A stretch of DNA of 64,000 bases from Actinocorallia sp039871655 (GCF_039871655.1 NZ_JBDPLZ010000007.1:124001-188000); one strand, 5' to 3'; counted from the stretch's first letter, positions 34,577 through 43,677 are shown. Notes: generated by a model from the sequence alone, not told the origin. Translations and numbers: made by a program.

Positions 34577-35692
34577 ATGGCCGATTCCACGACCTACACG
34601 AACGCCCGGCTCGTCACCCCGTCGGGGGTCATCGAGAACGGCTGGCTGCGCGTCGCCGACGGCCGCGTCGACGCTCTGGGCGAAGGGCCCGGCGAAGGCC
34701 GCGACCTGGGCGGCGCCTGGGTGCTGCCCGGCTTCATCGACCTGCACGTCCACGGAGGCGGCGGCCACTCGGCCATGCGCTCCCGGGACGCGATCCGCGA
34801 GGCCGTCGCCTTCCACCGCTCCCACGGCACCACCTCGACGCTGGTCAGCCTGGTCACCGCCCCGCTGGAGCGGATGGCCGAGGCCGCCGGGTGGATCGCC
34901 GACCTGGCCGAGGAGGGCCTGGTCCTCGGCGGCCACCTCGAAGGCCCGTTCCTGGCCCGCCCCCGGTGCGGCGCGCAGGACCCGGACGCGCTCCAAGCCC
35001 CCGACCGCGCGCAGCTCCGGCGGCTCCTGGACGCCGGGCGCGGCACGATCCGCCAGGTCACCGTCGCCCCCGAGCTGGTCAACGACAACGGCGACACCGG
35101 CCTCGACCTGATCCGCGACCTGACGGCACGCGGCGTCATCGCCGCCATCGGCCACACCGACGCCACGTACGAGCAGGCGCGAGCGGGCATCGAGGCCGGA
35201 GCCCGCCTCGTCACGCACGTCTTCAACGGGATGCGCGGCCTCCACCACCGCGAGCCCGGGCCCCTCCTCGCCGCCGCCGAGCACCCCGAGGTCGTGCTGG
35301 AGGTCATCAACGACGGCGTGCACCTGGACGACGCCGTCGTCCGCATGCTCGACCGGCTGGCGCCCCGCAGGCTCGCCCTCATCACCGACGCCATCGACGC
35401 CACCGGCATCGGCGACGGCGACTACCTGCTGGGCGCGATGCGCGTACGCGTCGAGGACGGCCAGGCCCGCCTCATCGAGAACGGCTCCCTGGCGGGAAGC
35501 ACGCTGACCATGGACGCCGCCGTGCGCCGCGCCGTCAAGAACGTCGGAATGCCGATCGAGACGGCCTCCCGCTACGCCTCCGCCGTCCCCGCCCGGGTGC
35601 TCGGCCTCACCGACCGCGGCACGCTCACTCCGGGCGCGCGTGCCGATCTGGTCTTCCTCGACGACGACCTGCGGGTCGTCGAGGTCCCCTGA
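34577..35692 (+). CDS. nagA: N-acetylglucosamine/galactosamine-6-phosphate deacetylase
   Basis: 371-aa amidohydrolase that removes acetate from N-acetylhexosamine-6-phosphate. Metal and catalytic motifs are present: FIDLHVHGGGG (about 55-65), GGHLEGPFL with the metal Glu (about 118-126), IGHTDATYEQA, THVFNGM, and catalytic Asp in LITDAIDATG. It is coupled to the SIS gene (3-nt gap). Together they convert N-acetylhexosamine-6-phosphate toward fructose/tagatose-6-phosphate. It converges with the PucR gene, 13 nt apart. Confidence 0.93.
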   Translation: MADSTTYTNARLVTPSGVIENGWLRVADGRVDALGEGPGEGRDLGGAWVLPGFIDLHVHGGGGHSAMRSRDAIREAVAFHRSHGTTSTLVSLVTAPLERMAEAAGWIADLAEEGLVLGGHLEGPFLARPRCGAQDPDALQAPDRAQLRRLLDAGRGTIRQVTVAPELVNDNGDTGLDLIRDLTARGVIAAIGHTDATYEQARAGIEAGARLVTHVFNGMRGLHHREPGPLLAAAEHPEVVLEVINDGVHLDDAVVRMLDRLAPRRLALITDAIDATGIGDGDYLLGAMRVRVEDGQARLIENGSLAGSTLTMDAAVRRAVKNVGMPIETASRYASAVPARVLGLTDRGTLTPGARADLVFLDDDLRVVEVP

Positions 35693-35705
35693 CCCGCCGA
35701 GGCCC

Positions 35706-36917
35706 TCAGACCTCGCGGCCCTCGGCGACCAGCGTCAGCCAGACCCGCAGCGACATCTCGAACGCCATCCGCGCCTCGGGGTCGTAGAGCTGGTCGCCGA
35801 ACAGCTCCTCCAGCTGGTGCAGCCGGTACCTGACGGTCTGCGGGTGGACGTGCAGCCGGTTGGCGACCTCGGTGGCGTTGAAGCCGCTCTGCAGGCAGGC
35901 CAGCAGGGTGCGCGCCAGCCGGTCGCGGTGCCGGGCGCGGATGCCCAGCAGCGGCGCCAGCCTCGTCTTGGCGACCGTCCAGACCAGCTCCTCATCCTGG
36001 AAGACCACCAGGCTCGGCATGTGGTCGACGCAGCGGATCAGCCCCTCGTCGGGCACCACGCCCCGCTCGGCCAGCGCCAGCACGTCCCTGGCCCAGCGCA
36101 GCGACCGGCCCAGCTCAGCGGTGTCGACCGTCGGCCCGATCGCCGCCGTCCAGTCCCGCAGCGCGCCCTCCAGCATCTGCCTGCGGCCCGGCCCGTCCGG
36201 GTCCGGCACGATCAGGCACGGCTCGTGCCGGTTGAGGTCCATCAGGACGTCCGGGGGCAGCGCGGGCTGCAGGAACTCCTCGGCCCGCCGCTCCCGCAGC
36301 GCCACGGCCGCCACCGACCGGGGGACGCGCCACTCGGCGCTGCGCGCGGCCTCGGCGACGGCGACGGCGGAGGCCGGGGGCTCGGCCAGCAGCAGGTCGA
36401 GCAGCCTGCGGCGGCGCCTGCTCTGCTCGCCGGCGACCTGCTCGCTGGCGGCGTGGTACCCGGCGGCAGCGGCGGCGGCCAGCTCGTCGAGGAAGAGCAG
36501 GATCGCCTCGGCCATCTCGCCCAGCGCCGAGCGCGGCAGGTCGTAGCGCTCGGACTCGGCGGTGATGCGGCGGAGCGCGACCCGCGCCCCCAGCCGCATG
36601 GCGATCTGCAGGTTGTCCAGACTGCGGCCCTCGCGGGCCTCACCCCAGCCGATGAACCGGTAGACCTCGGTGAGCTTCTCCAAAGAGGCCTCGGGGTCGG
36701 CGACCAGCTCGAGGAAGTGCTGCAGCGCGCCCTCGACCGCGGCGCGGATGTTCGCCTCGTACGTCGGGTCGAGCCGGGAGTACTCGGGGACCTTGGCCTG
36801 GATCTCGGCGATCATCTCGTCGGCCACGCTGGTCAGGAAGGACTCAAGGAAACCGGTCCACTCGCCGGGCAGCTGAGGGAAGGCCCGAGCCGAGGAGCCG
36901 TCCAAAGCGACGGACAT
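35706..36917 (-). CDS. PucR/CdaR-type helix-turn-helix regulator
   Basis: 403 aa. The C-terminal PucR helix-turn-helix (about 345-400, NRLHVHPQTVRYRLHQLEEL) and the preceding GGDEF-like module region are typical of actinobacterial PucR regulators; the N-terminal half is a helical ligand-sensing region (FLESFLTSVADEMIAEIQ). The ATG at 36917 has GGGAGG 7 nt upstream. Effector and targets unknown. It follows a TetR gene on the same strand. Confidence 0.88.
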   Translation of the reverse strand: MSVALDGSSARAFPQLPGEWTGFLESFLTSVADEMIAEIQAKVPEYSRLDPTYEANIRAAVEGALQHFLELVADPEASLEKLTEVYRFIGWGEAREGRSLDNLQIAMRLGARVALRRITAESERYDLPRSALGEMAEAILLFLDELAAAAAAGYHAASEQVAGEQSRRRRRLLDLLLAEPPASAVAVAEAARSAEWRVPRSVAAVALRERRAEEFLQPALPPDVLMDLNRHEPCLIVPDPDGPGRRQMLEGALRDWTAAIGPTVDTAELGRSLRWARDVLALAERGVVPDEGLIRCVDHMPSLVVFQDEELVWTVAKTRLAPLLGIRARHRDRLARTLLACLQSGFNATEVANRLHVHPQTVRYRLHQLEELFGDQLYDPEARMAFEMSLRVWLTLVAEGREV

Positions 36918-36973
36918 GGCTGACCTCCCTGGATCGATACTGCGTGGAACTCGCAAGTTACCCGCACGTTCAT

Positions 36974-37008
36974 ACCGGTGCTTCTAGGAGGACGACAAAA
37001 GCACCGGT
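36974..37008. terminator. Inverted repeat between TetR and PucR genes
   Basis: 10-bp arms ACCGGTGCTT and AAGCACCGGT with a 15-nt loop, 26 nt past the TetR stop on the minus strand. The T-rich stretch TTTATTTGTT lies on the TetR side, so the structure is not a classical terminator for that gene; it might instead be an operator for the PucR promoter. Confidence 0.45.
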
Positions 37009-37012
37009 TTAT

Positions 37013-37033
37013 TTGTTACGAACGTGATAACAA
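37013..37033. promoter_or_regulatory. Candidate operator after the TetR gene
   Basis: Hexamers TTGTTA and TAACAA face each other across CGAACGTGA, giving a 21-nt imperfect palindrome 2 nt beyond the tetR stop and about 100 nt upstream of the PucR start. It contains the 9-mer GAACGTGAT found (as ATCACGTTC) near the SDR and the fadD/echA promoters. TetR proteins bind palindromes of this kind. Confidence 0.45.
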
Positions 37034-37034
37034 C

Positions 37035-37637
37035 TCAACGTGCGCCGACGATCAGGCGCGACGCGGTGCGCATCAGGGAGCGGACCTCCTCCCGGGGAAG
37101 GGCCAGCGCGGTCAGGCTGATCAGCGCGGACAGCACCAGCTGCCCCACGACCGCCTCCACGTCCTCCAGACAGACCCCGGCCACCGAGCCGAGCGTCCCG
37201 TCCGGGTCGATCGCGCCGCTGAACCGGTCGCGGACGTAGCGGAACAGCTCGTTGCGCGGCTCGTCCACCCCCGCGTCCTGGGAGGTCGTCGCCTGGACGA
37301 TCGCCGAGGTAAGCGGGAGATTGTCGGCGGCCAGGTCGATCAGCGCCTCCAGCAGCACGCCCAGCCGCTCGGCCGGGTCCGCCTCCGGCACCGTCACGTC
37401 GGCGATCAGCTGGGCCCAGTCGGCGGCGACCTCGGTGAGCAGATGGTCCTTGGACGAGAAGTAGCGGTACACCGTCGCCCTCGCCACCCCCGCACGGTCG
37501 GCCACGTCGTGCATGGTCACCGCGGCGTAGCCGCCCTCGCTCGCGAGTTCCCTCGCGGCCTGGACCAACCGTGCCCGCCGCGCCTGCTGCTCCTTGCTCA
37601 GAGTGCGCGTGACGGTGATCCGTACATCGCCGCTCAA
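37035..37637 (-). CDS. TetR/AcrR regulator with KstR-like DNA-binding domain
   Basis: 200 aa. The helix-turn-helix (about 28-70) reads EGGYAAVTMHDVADRAGVAR followed by ATVYRYFSSKDHLL, close to the KstR family of lipid/sterol catabolism repressors. The ligand domain has no diagnostic motif. A TTG at 37637 is chosen because AGGAGGT lies 5 nt upstream; it is the best ribosome-binding site in the neighbourhood. Sites similar to KstR boxes are found at the fadD/echA promoters 23 kb away. Confidence 0.88.
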   Translation of the reverse strand: MSGDVRITVTRTLSKEQQARRARLVQAARELASEGGYAAVTMHDVADRAGVARATVYRYFSSKDHLLTEVAADWAQLIADVTVPEADPAERLGVLLEALIDLAADNLPLTSAIVQATTSQDAGVDEPRNELFRYVRDRFSGAIDPDGTLGSVAGVCLEDVEAVVGQLVLSALISLTALALPREEVRSLMRTASRLIVGAR

Positions 37638-37796
37638 GGGACACCTCCTGGTATTTGTCCATGATTCTCCCGCATTCATAGGGAGAAGACGGCCAAGGAG
37701 AGGTCTCAATACACACAGACCGGCGCCCCGACGCGCCGACGGCCCGTCCCGCCTGCCCGGACCCGTGTGACACAGGGTACGGGAGTGACCGCCATC

Positions 37797-37821
37797 GGCC
37801 GCCCCCCTCCGGGGCGCGGCC
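37797..37821 (-). terminator. Hairpin after the first tandem kinase
   Basis: GGCCGC and CCCC pair with GGGG and GCGGCC with a small bulge and a TCC loop, 10 nt past the kinase stop on the minus strand. Confidence 0.55.
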
Positions 37822-37830
37822 GGGAGGCTG

Positions 37831-39060
37831 TCACCACAGCAGCGACACCAGCAGCACCAGAGCGATCACCGCGATCACCACCGACAGGACGGTGATCATC
37901 ATGGTCCGGTCGGTCGAGCCGCCCGCACCGCCCTGGCCGCTCTGGACCGGCGGAGGCTGCTGCTGGTAGTGCTGCTGCCCGTAGTCGTACTGGTAGGGCA
38001 GTTGCTGCTGATAGCCCTGGTAGTCCCCGCCGGAAGACCAGATCTGGGGCTCCAGCAGGGTCTTGGCCTCCGGCTCCACCGGCGGAGGCTGCGAGACGGG
38101 CGGCTGCCGCTGGATCTGCCGCGACACCTGGCCGAGCCGGTCCGGGTCCAGGACGGTCTCCATCGGGTCCTCGCGGGGCCGGTCCAGGACCGTCTCGTCG
38201 AACTGGGTGGCCGCGGCCAGGATCGGGTTGGGCCGGGACGACGCGACGTCCGCCAGCAGCGGCATCGCCTGCTCGCCCGTCATCCGGGTGGCGGGCTCCC
38301 GCGACAGCAGCCCCTCCAGCACCCGGGTGAGCTGCCCGGCGTTCCGCGGCCGGGGCACCGGCTCCGAAAGCGCCGCCGAAAGCGCCGCCATCGCGTCCTG
38401 CCGCTCGTAGGGGGCGTACCCCTCGACCGCGGCGAAGAGCGTCGCGCCCAGCGACCACAGGTCCGAGGCGGCCGTCGCCTTCTCGCCCTGCACCCGCTCC
38501 GGCGGGATGTAGGCGGGCGAGCCCATCACCAGACCGGTCTGGGTGAGGGTGACGTCGCCCTCCATCTGGGCGATGCCGAAGTCGGTGAGCACCACCCGGG
38601 CCGGCTCGTCCTCGGTGATCAGGATGTTGCTGGGCTTGACGTCGCGGTGCAGGATGCCGCGCGAGTGGGCGGCGCGCAGCGCGTCCAGCACCTGCCGCCC
38701 GATGTCGGCGGCGCGCCACGGCTGGATCGTGCGCTCGGCGTCGAGGATCTGCTGCAGGGAGCGGGCCTTGACCAGCTCCATGACGATCCACGGGCGGCCC
38801 TCCTCCTCGACCACGTCGTGGACGGTCACCACGTTGGGGTGGTTGAGCCGGGCGGAGGCCCGCGCCTCGCGGAGGGTGCGCTGCTTGAGGACGTCCTTCT
38901 CGCGGGCGCTCAGGCCGGGCCCGAACGTCACCTCCTTGACCGCCACCTCGCGGTCGAGCATGGTGTCCAGGGCGCTCCACACCGCGCCCATCCCGCCGCG
39001 TCCGATCTCGGTCCGCAACCGGTAGCGGCCACCGAGCGGACGCCCAGCCGACTGTCCCAT
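37831..39060 (-). CDS. Ser/Thr protein kinase, tail-anchored, no extracellular domain
   Basis: 409 aa. The kinase domain (about 14-275) has P-loop GRGGMGAVW, ATP lysine K42, HRDVKPSN, DFG and GSPAYIPPER, so it should be active. A Pro/Gln-rich, Gln/Tyr-rich linker (GYQQQLPYQYDYGQQHYQQQ) leads to one C-terminal membrane segment (MMITVLSVVIAVIALVLLV) that ends the protein. The sensor domain of its neighbours is missing. Last of three tandem kinases. Confidence 0.92.
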   Translation of the reverse strand: MGQSAGRPLGGRYRLRTEIGRGGMGAVWSALDTMLDREVAVKEVTFGPGLSAREKDVLKQRTLREARASARLNHPNVVTVHDVVEEEGRPWIVMELVKARSLQQILDAERTIQPWRAADIGRQVLDALRAAHSRGILHRDVKPSNILITEDEPARVVLTDFGIAQMEGDVTLTQTGLVMGSPAYIPPERVQGEKATAASDLWSLGATLFAAVEGYAPYERQDAMAALSAALSEPVPRPRNAGQLTRVLEGLLSREPATRMTGEQAMPLLADVASSRPNPILAAATQFDETVLDRPREDPMETVLDPDRLGQVSRQIQRQPPVSQPPPVEPEAKTLLEPQIWSSGGDYQGYQQQLPYQYDYGQQHYQQQPPPVQSGQGGAGGSTDRTMMITVLSVVIAVIALVLLVSLLW

Positions 39061-39138
39061 GATCCGGTTTCTCCCCCGAACTGTGGAGAACTCGTCGGGA
39101 CCGGAACTCCCCTATGTCTCGGTCCCGCTGGTCCTAGA

Positions 39139-39156
39139 GGGGACGCGTGAGTCCCC
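39139..39156 (-). terminator. Small hairpin after the middle kinase
   Basis: GGGGAC-GCGTGA-GTCCCC, 18 nt beyond the stop of the kinase at 39175-40956. It suggests that the three kinases are not a single message, or that read-through is reduced. Confidence 0.5.
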
Positions 39157-39174
39157 CCGCAGGCTCAAAGCATC

Positions 39175-40956
39175 TCATGGCCCGAATGAATCGAGAATAC
39201 GCAGGGCGTCCTCCTCGTTCTCAGACCAATCGTCCTCGGGGAAGACCACGTTCACCGCCCACGTCTGGCCGTCGAGTTTCAGTCGGCGGTTGATCCCGTG
39301 CCGGGGCTCCCCGCCCTTACTGAGGAACCGGTACTCCATCTCCGCCGCGGGCTGCCCGTGGAGCGGACCGAGCCTCTTCAACTCGACCTGCTCGAACCCC
39401 TTCAACGTCTTCAGCACTCTGAGTGACTGCTGGGCACTGCCGTCGACGCTCCAGTCCGTGCTGTCGACCTGGACATAGGCCTCGGAGTCCGGGTCGTTCC
39501 AGTAAGTGGAGTTGCCGTCCGTCCGCTTGTTCCACTCCCGGGGGACCTCGATGCTGAAGCCCTCCCCGGAGTCCTCATCGAACTCTCCGAACAAGACCTG
39601 GGGCTTCAGCACGAAGACCAGCGCGATGATCGCCAGGATCCCCGCCAACGAGCCGACCAGCGCGGAGAACCCCAGTCCCCGCCCGCTCGCGCGGGACCTG
39701 GGCGGGCGTCCCCTGTCGAGGTCCTGGATCCACTGCTCGTCGGAGGACCGGTGAGGCGCCTGGACCGGATGGGCCGGGTGGGACTGGTGCGCCGGCGGAG
39801 GCGACGCCATGTGCCGGGACGCGGGAGCCTGGTGCCGCGCGGGCGGCTCATAGGAGACCGGCGGAGGCGGATCGTAGACCGGCGGGGGAGGGTCGTAGAC
39901 CGGCGGAGGCGGCTCGTAGGAGACCGGCTGCGCGGGCGGGGGCACCTCCCTGACGGGCGGGAGCGACGAGGTGTGGAACGTCGCCGCCTCCTGCCAGGAC
40001 GGACGGGCGGGAGGCGGCGGCTGCCGGTACAGGGAGTCGAACACCTCGCCGACGGGCCGGCGCTCCTCCGCGATCGCCGCCGTGGCCATGAACTCCTGGT
40101 GGGAGCGGTCGGGCGCGGTGGACAGCAGCGGGGCCGCGGCCCCCGCGTCGGCCCGGTGCAGCAGCTCGGCGGCCGCCGCCGCGTTGAGCCGGACGTCGGG
40201 GTCCTTCTCCAGCAGGCCCAGGATCACCTGGCTCAGCGGACCGCTGCGCTGCATCGGCGGCACCGGCTCCATCATCACCGCGGCCAGCGTCGAGAGCACC
40301 TCGGGCCGCTCGAACGCCGCGTACCCCTCGGTCGCGGTGAACAGCGTCGCGCCCAGCGCCCACAGGTCCGCCGGCGGGCCCGGCTTGAGGCCCTGCGCCC
40401 GCTCCGGCGACATGTAGGCGGGCGAGCCCATGACGATGCCCGTCTGGGTGAGGGAGACGTCGCCCTCCATCTGGGCGATGCCGAAGTCGGTGAGGACGGC
40501 GCGGTCCTCGCTGAGCATGACGTTCGCCGGCTTGACGTCGCGGTGCAGGATCCCGGCCGTGTGCGCGGCCCGCAGCGCCCCCAGCAGCTGGCGTCCGATC
40601 TCGGCGGTCCTGGCGGCCGGCAGCGGCCCCTCGGCGTCGATGACGTCCTGGAGCGTGCGCGCCTGCACGAACTCCATGACGATCCACGGGACCCCGTCCT
40701 CCTCCACCACGTCGTGGACGGTGACGATGCCCGGGTGGGTCAGCCGGGCCGCGGCCCGCGCCTCGCGCAGCATGCGCTCGTGCATGACCGCGCGGGCCTC
40801 GTCGTCCAGCCCTGGTGGAGTGGTCACCTCCTTGACCGCGACGGACCTGCTCAGCACCTCGTCGACGGCGTGCCAGACGGTCCCCATGCCCCCGCGGCCG
40901 AGCATCCTGTCAAGCCGGTAGCGGCCTCCCAGCAGCCGCTCCTCCCCCTGTGTCAT
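39175..40956 (-). CDS. Ser/Thr protein kinase with Pro-rich juxtamembrane region and PsbP/LpqN-like sensor
   Basis: 593 aa. Kinase motifs GRGGMGTVW, VAVKEV, HRDVKPAN, DFG and GSPAYMSPER are intact. A long juxtamembrane stretch contains Pro-rich repeats of the type VYDPPPP (about 345-370) and His-rich QSHPAHPVQAPH, then one membrane helix (FSALVGSLAGILAIIALVFVL) and an extracytoplasmic domain starting FSIEVPREWNK and ending in RILDSFGP, similar in layout to LpqN/PsbP-fold domains. Close paralogue of both neighbours. Confidence 0.92.
   Translation of the reverse strand: MTQGEERLLGGRYRLDRMLGRGGMGTVWHAVDEVLSRSVAVKEVTTPPGLDDEARAVMHERMLREARAAARLTHPGIVTVHDVVEEDGVPWIVMEFVQARTLQDVIDAEGPLPAARTAEIGRQLLGALRAAHTAGILHRDVKPANVMLSEDRAVLTDFGIAQMEGDVSLTQTGIVMGSPAYMSPERAQGLKPGPPADLWALGATLFTATEGYAAFERPEVLSTLAAVMMEPVPPMQRSGPLSQVILGLLEKDPDVRLNAAAAAELLHRADAGAAAPLLSTAPDRSHQEFMATAAIAEERRPVGEVFDSLYRQPPPPARPSWQEAATFHTSSLPPVREVPPPAQPVSYEPPPPVYDPPPPVYDPPPPVSYEPPARHQAPASRHMASPPPAHQSHPAHPVQAPHRSSDEQWIQDLDRGRPPRSRASGRGLGFSALVGSLAGILAIIALVFVLKPQVLFGEFDEDSGEGFSIEVPREWNKRTDGNSTYWNDPDSEAYVQVDSTDWSVDGSAQQSLRVLKTLKGFEQVELKRLGPLHGQPAAEMEYRFLSKGGEPRHGINRRLKLDGQTWAVNVVFPEDDWSENEEDALRILDSFGP
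39849..39930 (-). repeat. 27-nt in-frame repeat in the middle kinase
   Basis: Three to four copies of a unit containing TAGACCGGCGGAGGCGG (+ strand) encode tandem VYDPPPP/VSYEPPPP repeats in the juxtamembrane linker. Confidence 0.8.
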
Positions 40957-40999
40957 GGGCGGACCCTATCGAGAGTTGTTCACGGAACCATAAAGATGA

Positions 41000-42694
41000 T
41001 CAGCTTCGGCCCTGGAAACCCCTCAGGACGGGCTGGAGCCTCTCCCAGGTCTCGGCCCACGAGCTCTCCGGCGCCATGATGAGGATGGCGTATCCCATGT
41101 CGTTGTCCGTCACGAAACCCCGGTTCAGCGCGTGCATCCTGCCGCCGCTGTCACCGGTGAAGGTGAACTCCCAGTCCGCGGACTTCGAGCCGTCCCCGGT
41201 GTCGGGCACGGGAGGGTTGTTCCCGGTCGGCCTTATCTCGACCGTCTTGTAGTTCTTGAATCCGGTGGACTGCGACTGCTGCTGCCAGTCCGCCAGCGCG
41301 TTGTCTCCCGGCTTGTCGGTCTGGCCGATCTGGATCACGACGCCGGTGCCCGATTCGCGGAAGAAGTGGTTCTGAGGGTCCTGGTACTCGGGGCCGGTGA
41401 AGCCGTCCGGGATCCACAGCGAGTAGCCGCTCGGGTCGGTGTACTGGTGGAAGCCCTTGGGCGGCCCGGAGACCGTCGGGGTCGCGCTCGCCGTCTGAGT
41501 GGGCGTGGACGTCCCCTGGGAGGTGCTCTGACTCGTCGGCGTCGTGGCGGGGTCCTTCTTCTCCTCGGCTCCGCCGTTGTCGCTCTGCGCCCAGATCAGC
41601 CCTCCGACGATCAGCGCGGTCACCAGCGTGATGGCGGCGACGACCATCGCGGTGGCGCGCCCGCCCCGGTTGCCCGCGCCCGCCTGGGTGGTCTGCGCGT
41701 CGAACAGGCCGAGCCCGCCGTCCTTCTTCTCCGGCTTCCCGGACTCCCCGGTCCGCTCCGGCCGCGCGACCTGGCCGGTCTGCGGGAGTTCGGAGACCTC
41801 CTCGGGGCGCGGCTCGACCAGGGTGCGGGTGCTGGAGGCGGGCAGTGTGACGGTGCCGTTCTGCGCGATCTCGTCCAGCATGCGGCCCGCCTCCAGGGCG
41901 GTCAGCCGGGTTTCGGGGTTCTTGTCCAGCAGGCCCTCGATGACCGGCCAGAGCGGTCCGGCCTTCTGCGAGTGCGGCACCGGGTCGGTGATGATGGCGA
42001 TCAGCGACGCCATCGGCTCGGGCCGGTCGTAGGGCGAGCGGCCCTCGACCATCGCGTACAGGGTGACGCCCAGCGACCACAGGTCGGACGCGGGCCCGGC
42101 GACCTTGCCCCGCGCCCGTTCCGGCGCGATGTAGGCGGGAGAGCCCATGACGAGGCCCGTCGCGGTCAACGTGGCGTCGCCGGTGGCGGTGGCGATGCCG
42201 AAGTCGGTCAGGACCGCCCGGTCGTCGGCCGTGATCAGCACGTTGGACGGCTTGACGTCGCGGTGCAGCACGCCGGCCTCGTGCGCGGCGTGCAGCGCGC
42301 TGAGCATCTGCCCGCCGATGGACGCGGCGCGCTGGTAGGGCAGCGTGCCGTCCTTCTTGATGACCTGGTCGAGGGAGCGCGCCTTGATGAGCTCCATGAC
42401 GATCCAGGGGCGGTCGTCCTCTTCCACCACGTCGTAGACCGTGACGACCCCCGGGTGGGCGAGCCGCGCAGCGGTGCGCGCCTCGCGGAACGTGCGGCGG
42501 TGCTGCAGCTCGCGCTCGTCGTCGCTCAGCCCGTAGGGCAGGATCACCTCCTTGACGGCGACGTCCCGGCCCAGGACTTCGTCGAAGGCCTGCCAGACCG
42601 TTCCCATCCCGCCCCGGCCGACCTGCGTGTGAAGCCGGTATCGACGTGCCAGCAACCGGTCACTCGAGGTCTCGTTCGGCATAGAAGTGACCAT
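41000..42694 (-). CDS. Ser/Thr protein kinase with extracytoplasmic PsbP/LpqN-like sensor
   Basis: 564 aa. Kinase motifs GRGGMGTVW, VAVKEV, HRDVKPSN, DFG and GSPAYIAPER are intact. A charged linker, one membrane segment (TAMVVAAITLVTALIVGGLIW), a Thr/Ser-rich stalk and a C-terminal domain beginning YSLWIPDGFTGP follow. It is the first of three tandem kinases and probably sets the array promoter in 42695-42887. The start is either the first ATG or one four codons later; neither has a clear ribosome-binding site. Confidence 0.9.
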   Translation of the reverse strand: MVTSMPNETSSDRLLARRYRLHTQVGRGGMGTVWQAFDEVLGRDVAVKEVILPYGLSDDERELQHRRTFREARTAARLAHPGVVTVYDVVEEDDRPWIVMELIKARSLDQVIKKDGTLPYQRAASIGGQMLSALHAAHEAGVLHRDVKPSNVLITADDRAVLTDFGIATATGDATLTATGLVMGSPAYIAPERARGKVAGPASDLWSLGVTLYAMVEGRSPYDRPEPMASLIAIITDPVPHSQKAGPLWPVIEGLLDKNPETRLTALEAGRMLDEIAQNGTVTLPASSTRTLVEPRPEEVSELPQTGQVARPERTGESGKPEKKDGGLGLFDAQTTQAGAGNRGGRATAMVVAAITLVTALIVGGLIWAQSDNGGAEEKKDPATTPTSQSTSQGTSTPTQTASATPTVSGPPKGFHQYTDPSGYSLWIPDGFTGPEYQDPQNHFFRESGTGVVIQIGQTDKPGDNALADWQQQSQSTGFKNYKTVEIRPTGNNPPVPDTGDGSKSADWEFTFTGDSGGRMHALNRGFVTDNDMGYAILIMAPESSWAETWERLQPVLRGFQGRS

Positions 42695-42784
42695 ATCCAG
42701 GTTCGAAGGTGCATAACGTCAGCGCCGCGATCACAGCATCGCTTGAAGCCTTAGATGCCTGTCGTACCCGGGAAGTTCGTGCCC

Positions 42785-42879
42785 GAACGTGAACTCACGC
42801 ATCTCCTTCCCCACCCCCGGGGGCCCAAGTAACCCGTGAGTCAGTTAGTGGGTAGAGTGCGCGGCGAATCACGTTCTGG
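42785..42879. promoter_or_regulatory. Two GAACGTGA-type half sites upstream of the SDR
   Basis: GAACGTGAAC (42785-42794) and GAATCACGTTCTGG (42866-42879, overlapping the ribosome-binding region) lie in the divergent interval between the kinase array and the SDR gene. They share a core with sites at 37020-37028 and 60750-60758. A TetR-type regulator could bind here. Confidence 0.4.
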
Positions 42880-42887
42880 AGGGTGGC

Positions 42888-43655
42888 ATGCGGACTGGAC
42901 TGGAAGGCAAGACCGCGCTGATCACGGGCGCGTCTCGCGGCATCGGAAAGGCGATCGCCTTCGGGCTGGCGGCGGAGGGCGCCAACGTGGTGCTCTCCTC
43001 GCGCAAGCAGGAGGCACTGGACGAGGTCGCGGCCGAGATCCGGGCCGCGCACCCGGAAGTGGGCGTGCTGGCCAAGGCCGCGCACGTGGGGGACGAGGAG
43101 CAGGCCAGGGCCTGCGTCGAGGCCGCGGTCGCCGAGTTCGGCCGGCTCGACGTGCTGGTCAACAACGCCGGGACCAGCCCCCACTACGGGCCGATGGTGG
43201 ACATCGACGCCTCCCTCGCCGCCAAGACCGTCGAGGTCAACCAGTACGCGGTCGTGCTGTGGACGAAGCTCGCCTGGCGCGCGTCGATGGAGGCCAACGG
43301 CGGCTCCGTCATCAACATCGCCAGCGTCGGCGGACTCGTGACCGAGCACGGCATCGGGTACTACAACGCCACGAAGGCCGCGGTCATCCACCTGTCCCGG
43401 CAGTTCGCGATGGAGCTGGCGCCCAAGGTGCGGGTCAACGCGATCGCGCCCGGCCTGGTGAAGACGAAGCTCGCGCGTGCGCTGTGGGAGGAGAACGAGG
43501 AGGCGATCAGCAAGGACCTGCCCCTGGGTCGCCTGGGCGTGCCCGAGGACATCGCCAACGCGGCGGTCTTCCTGGCCGGCGACGCCTCCTCCTGGATGAC
43601 GGGGCAGACCATGGTCGTCGACGGCGGATCCATCATCCGCCCGTCCATCGCCTGA
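42888..43655 (+). CDS. Short-chain dehydrogenase/reductase
   Basis: 255-aa classical SDR with cofactor motif TGASRGIGKAI (14-24), NNAGTSP, catalytic Ser in NIASVGG, and YYNATK (YxxxK, about 160). The C-terminus WMTGQTMVVDGGSIIRPS is FabG-like. It oxidises or reduces an alcohol/ketone substrate, probably a lipid or steroid acyl chain, given the F420 LLM gene 22 nt downstream. ATG start with GGAGGG upstream. Confidence 0.9.
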   Translation: MRTGLEGKTALITGASRGIGKAIAFGLAAEGANVVLSSRKQEALDEVAAEIRAAHPEVGVLAKAAHVGDEEQARACVEAAVAEFGRLDVLVNNAGTSPHYGPMVDIDASLAAKTVEVNQYAVVLWTKLAWRASMEANGGSVINIASVGGLVTEHGIGYYNATKAAVIHLSRQFAMELAPKVRVNAIAPGLVKTKLARALWEENEEAISKDLPLGRLGVPEDIANAAVFLAGDASSWMTGQTMVVDGGSIIRPSIA

Positions 43656-43677
43656 CGAACAAGCCTGAGGAGACAAC

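Noticed and set aside
36974..37008. Attachment site or IS end
   Set aside because: Only a 10-bp inverted repeat; no transposase or direct repeat flanks it.
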